Source: Salinigranum marinum
Lineage (GTDB): Archaea; Halobacteriota; Halobacteria; Halobacteriales; Haloferacaceae
DNA length: 64,000 nucleotides
Reading direction: 5' to 3'
Assembly: GCF_024228675.1 (NCBI RefSeq)
Contig: NZ_CP100461.1
Location: 248,001 to 312,000, forward strand
In this document: in pieces, positions 62,251 through 64,000 of the stretch
How the letters are laid out: each line of letters opens with the position of its first letter
Position numbering within the stretch: the first letter of the stretch is position 1
Notes under the pieces: model-generated
What the model was told of the DNA's origin: nothing
Seen by the model: the letters and a program-made list of their open reading frames with translations, nothing else
Database searches by the model: none
Position numbers and translations under genes: made by a program

Positions 62251-62490
62251 CAGCGAACCCGCGACCCCCTTCGGGGTCGGCGGGTTCGTCAGGGTTTGTA
62301 ACAACAGATTTAGACTTAGCGACCGTAACACGAGTGAAGAGACGGATTTCGGATGTTACACCGATCTGTCTCTTCGTTTTCTACGGCAATAACGCAGTCG
62401 TGGCGTCTCAGTCTAGCGAAACTACAGAGCCAATTTTTCTAATAGTGCTTTCTGATCAACCAATCGAAGTAACTGTGAACTACGGGGCTT

Positions 62491-63912
62491 TCAGTAATAT
62501 GTTGATACAATCTCAAAGAACTGTTCTCTTGTATTTGGGACTATCACCAGTAATAAAAAGTAAATTATTACGCCCATAAATACCATGAAAAGAATAGATA
62601 CTACCGAATCAGTATTCATAAACTCTTTAAGTAGGTGGACACAAACGCTCATCAGGACCGAACATATCACACATATAATTATTTCGGTGTACATAATCCT
62701 AATATTCATGAATTTCGACAGCATATATGTTACAATCACAGTACTCAATGAAAATGATACGACTGTCGCTATAGCAGCGCCTTCCATCCCTATTTGTTGT
62801 ACTAGGTAAAAATTCAGCGATATATTAATAATGATACTAACAATAACTGCGAGGGCACGTAGCTCCGGATGGTCAATACCGGACAGTAGATTTTTATTGA
62901 TTCGATCAATTGCCTCAAATAATTTCCCAGACATTAATATAATTAATACTACAAATCCGGATTCGAACTGTTCACCGAATGCCAATCTTATTATTGCTTC
63001 CCCCAAGACGATGCTTCCAAAAAACGCTGGTATCACGAAGGCCAATGAGATTAGAATTACGACTGGAAGCAAATCTTCGATTTCTTTCATGCTTCCAGAT
63101 GCGTCCCATGAACTAACTTGAGGAAGAATTGTCGTCTCAATTGCACTTGTAAACAACATAACCAAAGCCGACACCCTCCAAGCAACCTCGTAAGCTCCCA
63201 CAGCAGCTTGACCTATTAACAATCCAATTACAGCGATATCTAGCCAGTTGTATAAATAAGAATCTACAAAAGCGACTACGCTAAATTTAGAAAAATTAAA
63301 AAGTGAGCGAGCAGCTCTAAGTGAGGGGGAACCGATTGGCGTATTCCACTTATAAATAGAAATAAGTGAAATGACCCCTGTGCTGAAGGCGAGCGCATAT
63401 ACTAGACCCCTGTAATCAGAGCCTGAAAATATCAATGCTATTGCGACACAGTTGAAAATAATCTGTTTTGAGAAACTCATCATCGCGGTCTCATCCACTC
63501 TAAGCTCTCCCTTAAGAACATTAATTCCTAGCTTGAAAAATTCGTTTAGAATAACTACGATTATTAGGGCTACTGCCAACTTAGCACCCAAATATGAATT
63601 AATGATTCCTCTGAAATTAAATGCTATGAGAGAAACCAATATGAGGCTGAGACTAAATAAAACGATTGCAGTAGACACTATCTCAGAACGATCAGCAGGA
63701 TCCGACTCTTCACTTAACCTTTTAATAACTGCACCTTGTAAACCTAGGTCAGCGGGGATTGCGAAGAGCTCAAGCAATGCTTGGAACAGAAAAAAGATAC
63801 CAAGTTGTTCTGCACCCAAACTCCTAGCAAAGTATACTAGCCCAAGCATGCTAATCACTGACCCAAAGGCTCTTGCTAGGAACACATAGACGGTAGACTT
63901 AGCCAGATTCAT
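62491..63912 (-). CDS. Wzx-type polysaccharide flippase (MOP superfamily)
   Basis: A 473-residue protein with about 12-14 hydrophobic helices. The N-terminal pattern VYVFLARAFGSVISMLGLVYFARSLGAEQLGIF is the classic Wzx/PST start (residues 8-40), followed by ADLGLQGAVIKRLSE. It moves lipid-linked sugar units across the membrane. It is oriented toward the other glycan genes. The AT-rich sequence just upstream holds its promoter. Normal length, intact. Confidence 0.9.
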   Translation of the reverse strand: MNLAKSTVYVFLARAFGSVISMLGLVYFARSLGAEQLGIFFLFQALLELFAIPADLGLQGAVIKRLSEESDPADRSEIVSTAIVLFSLSLILVSLIAFNFRGIINSYLGAKLAVALIIVVILNEFFKLGINVLKGELRVDETAMMSFSKQIIFNCVAIALIFSGSDYRGLVYALAFSTGVISLISIYKWNTPIGSPSLRAARSLFNFSKFSVVAFVDSYLYNWLDIAVIGLLIGQAAVGAYEVAWRVSALVMLFTSAIETTILPQVSSWDASGSMKEIEDLLPVVILISLAFVIPAFFGSIVLGEAIIRLAFGEQFESGFVVLIILMSGKLFEAIDRINKNLLSGIDHPELRALAVIVSIIINISLNFYLVQQIGMEGAAIATVVSFSLSTVIVTYMLSKFMNIRIMYTEIIICVICSVLMSVCVHLLKEFMNTDSVVSILFMVFMGVIIYFLLLVIVPNTREQFFEIVSTYY

Positions 63913-64000
63913 TATGTATATAGTTCAGTTAATATATAATCCCTTGTAAAAGTATTAATCGATGACCGTGCGGTAGACATTTATTGTATCGTTTGCAACA
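63913..64000 (-). promoter_or_regulatory. Promoter region of the flippase gene
   Basis: An AT-rich tract with aatatataa (63929-63937) lies about 17-25 bases before the leftward ATG at 63912, with a second tatat element closer. It fits an archaeal TATA box with a very short leader. Confidence 0.45.

Noticed and set aside
1-64000. CRISPR array or rRNA genes
   Set aside because: No run of regularly spaced identical repeats and no conserved rRNA segment was seen on either strand. The PTPTET region is a coding repeat without spacers.

Overview
The window reads as DNA of a halophilic archaeon (class Halobacteria). The coding regions are GC-rich and encode acidic proteins. TATA-like boxes lie about 25-30 bases upstream of start codons that often lack a ribosome binding site. 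Typical haloarchaeal families occur: PGF-type surface proteins, TnpB, ISH3, DUF5658, ArsD-ArsA and CoxS-L-M. It looks like an accessory, insertion-sequence-rich region (plasmid or genomic island) rather than core chromosome. There is no rRNA and no core operon, and at least fifteen whole or broken transposons were found.

Layout. 0-6.2 kb: a truncated FtsX-type permease, a DUF457 membrane hydrolase and two divergent surface glycoproteins. 6.2-15.6 kb: a PIN toxin with a winged-helix partner, a CaCA cation antiporter between two 159-bp direct repeats, a cytosine-deaminase-like amidohydrolase, TnpB, and a transposase ORF fused to a TnpB N-terminus. 15.8-19.6 kb: a molybdenum hydroxylase operon (small, large and FAD subunits) whose active-site loop is not that of a CO dehydrogenase. 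19.8-28.6 kb: two copies of a regulator-plus-partner module, an arsenic locus (arsR facing arsD-arsA) that continues into two small Cys-tailed genes, one of them split by an IS5-type element, and a DUF433/DUF5615 toxin-antitoxin pair. 28.5-36.5 kb: a large unknown protein, a decayed RelBE pair, then the most unusual locus, and a third regulator-plus-partner module. 36.9-44.2 kb: a Tn5-like IS, small proteins and a PTPTET-repeat secreted protein. 44.2-64 kb: an AT-rich island for cell-surface glycans (two glycosyltransferase-2 proteins, a glycosyltransferase-4, a Wzx-type flippase, two sulfatase-fold enzymes, polytopic membrane proteins and a fibre-like protein), with six transposons between the genes.

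The strongest candidate for an undescribed system is at 30.7-34.8 kb. A Ro60/TROVE RNA-binding protein gene follows, on the same strand, an array of about ten tRNA or tRNA-like elements, and is itself followed by one more tRNA-like element and a 97-residue protein. Three elements fold as ordinary tRNAs (Arg-UCG, Met-CAU, Tyr-GUA). Several others keep a cloverleaf but lack U33 in the anticodon loop, carry insertions, or keep only the T-arm half. In bacteria, Ro proteins work with tRNA-like Y RNAs. This locus looks like an archaeal, probably virus-derived, counterpart in which the Ro protein is packaged with a set of tRNA mimics. All folds were judged by eye from base complementarity.
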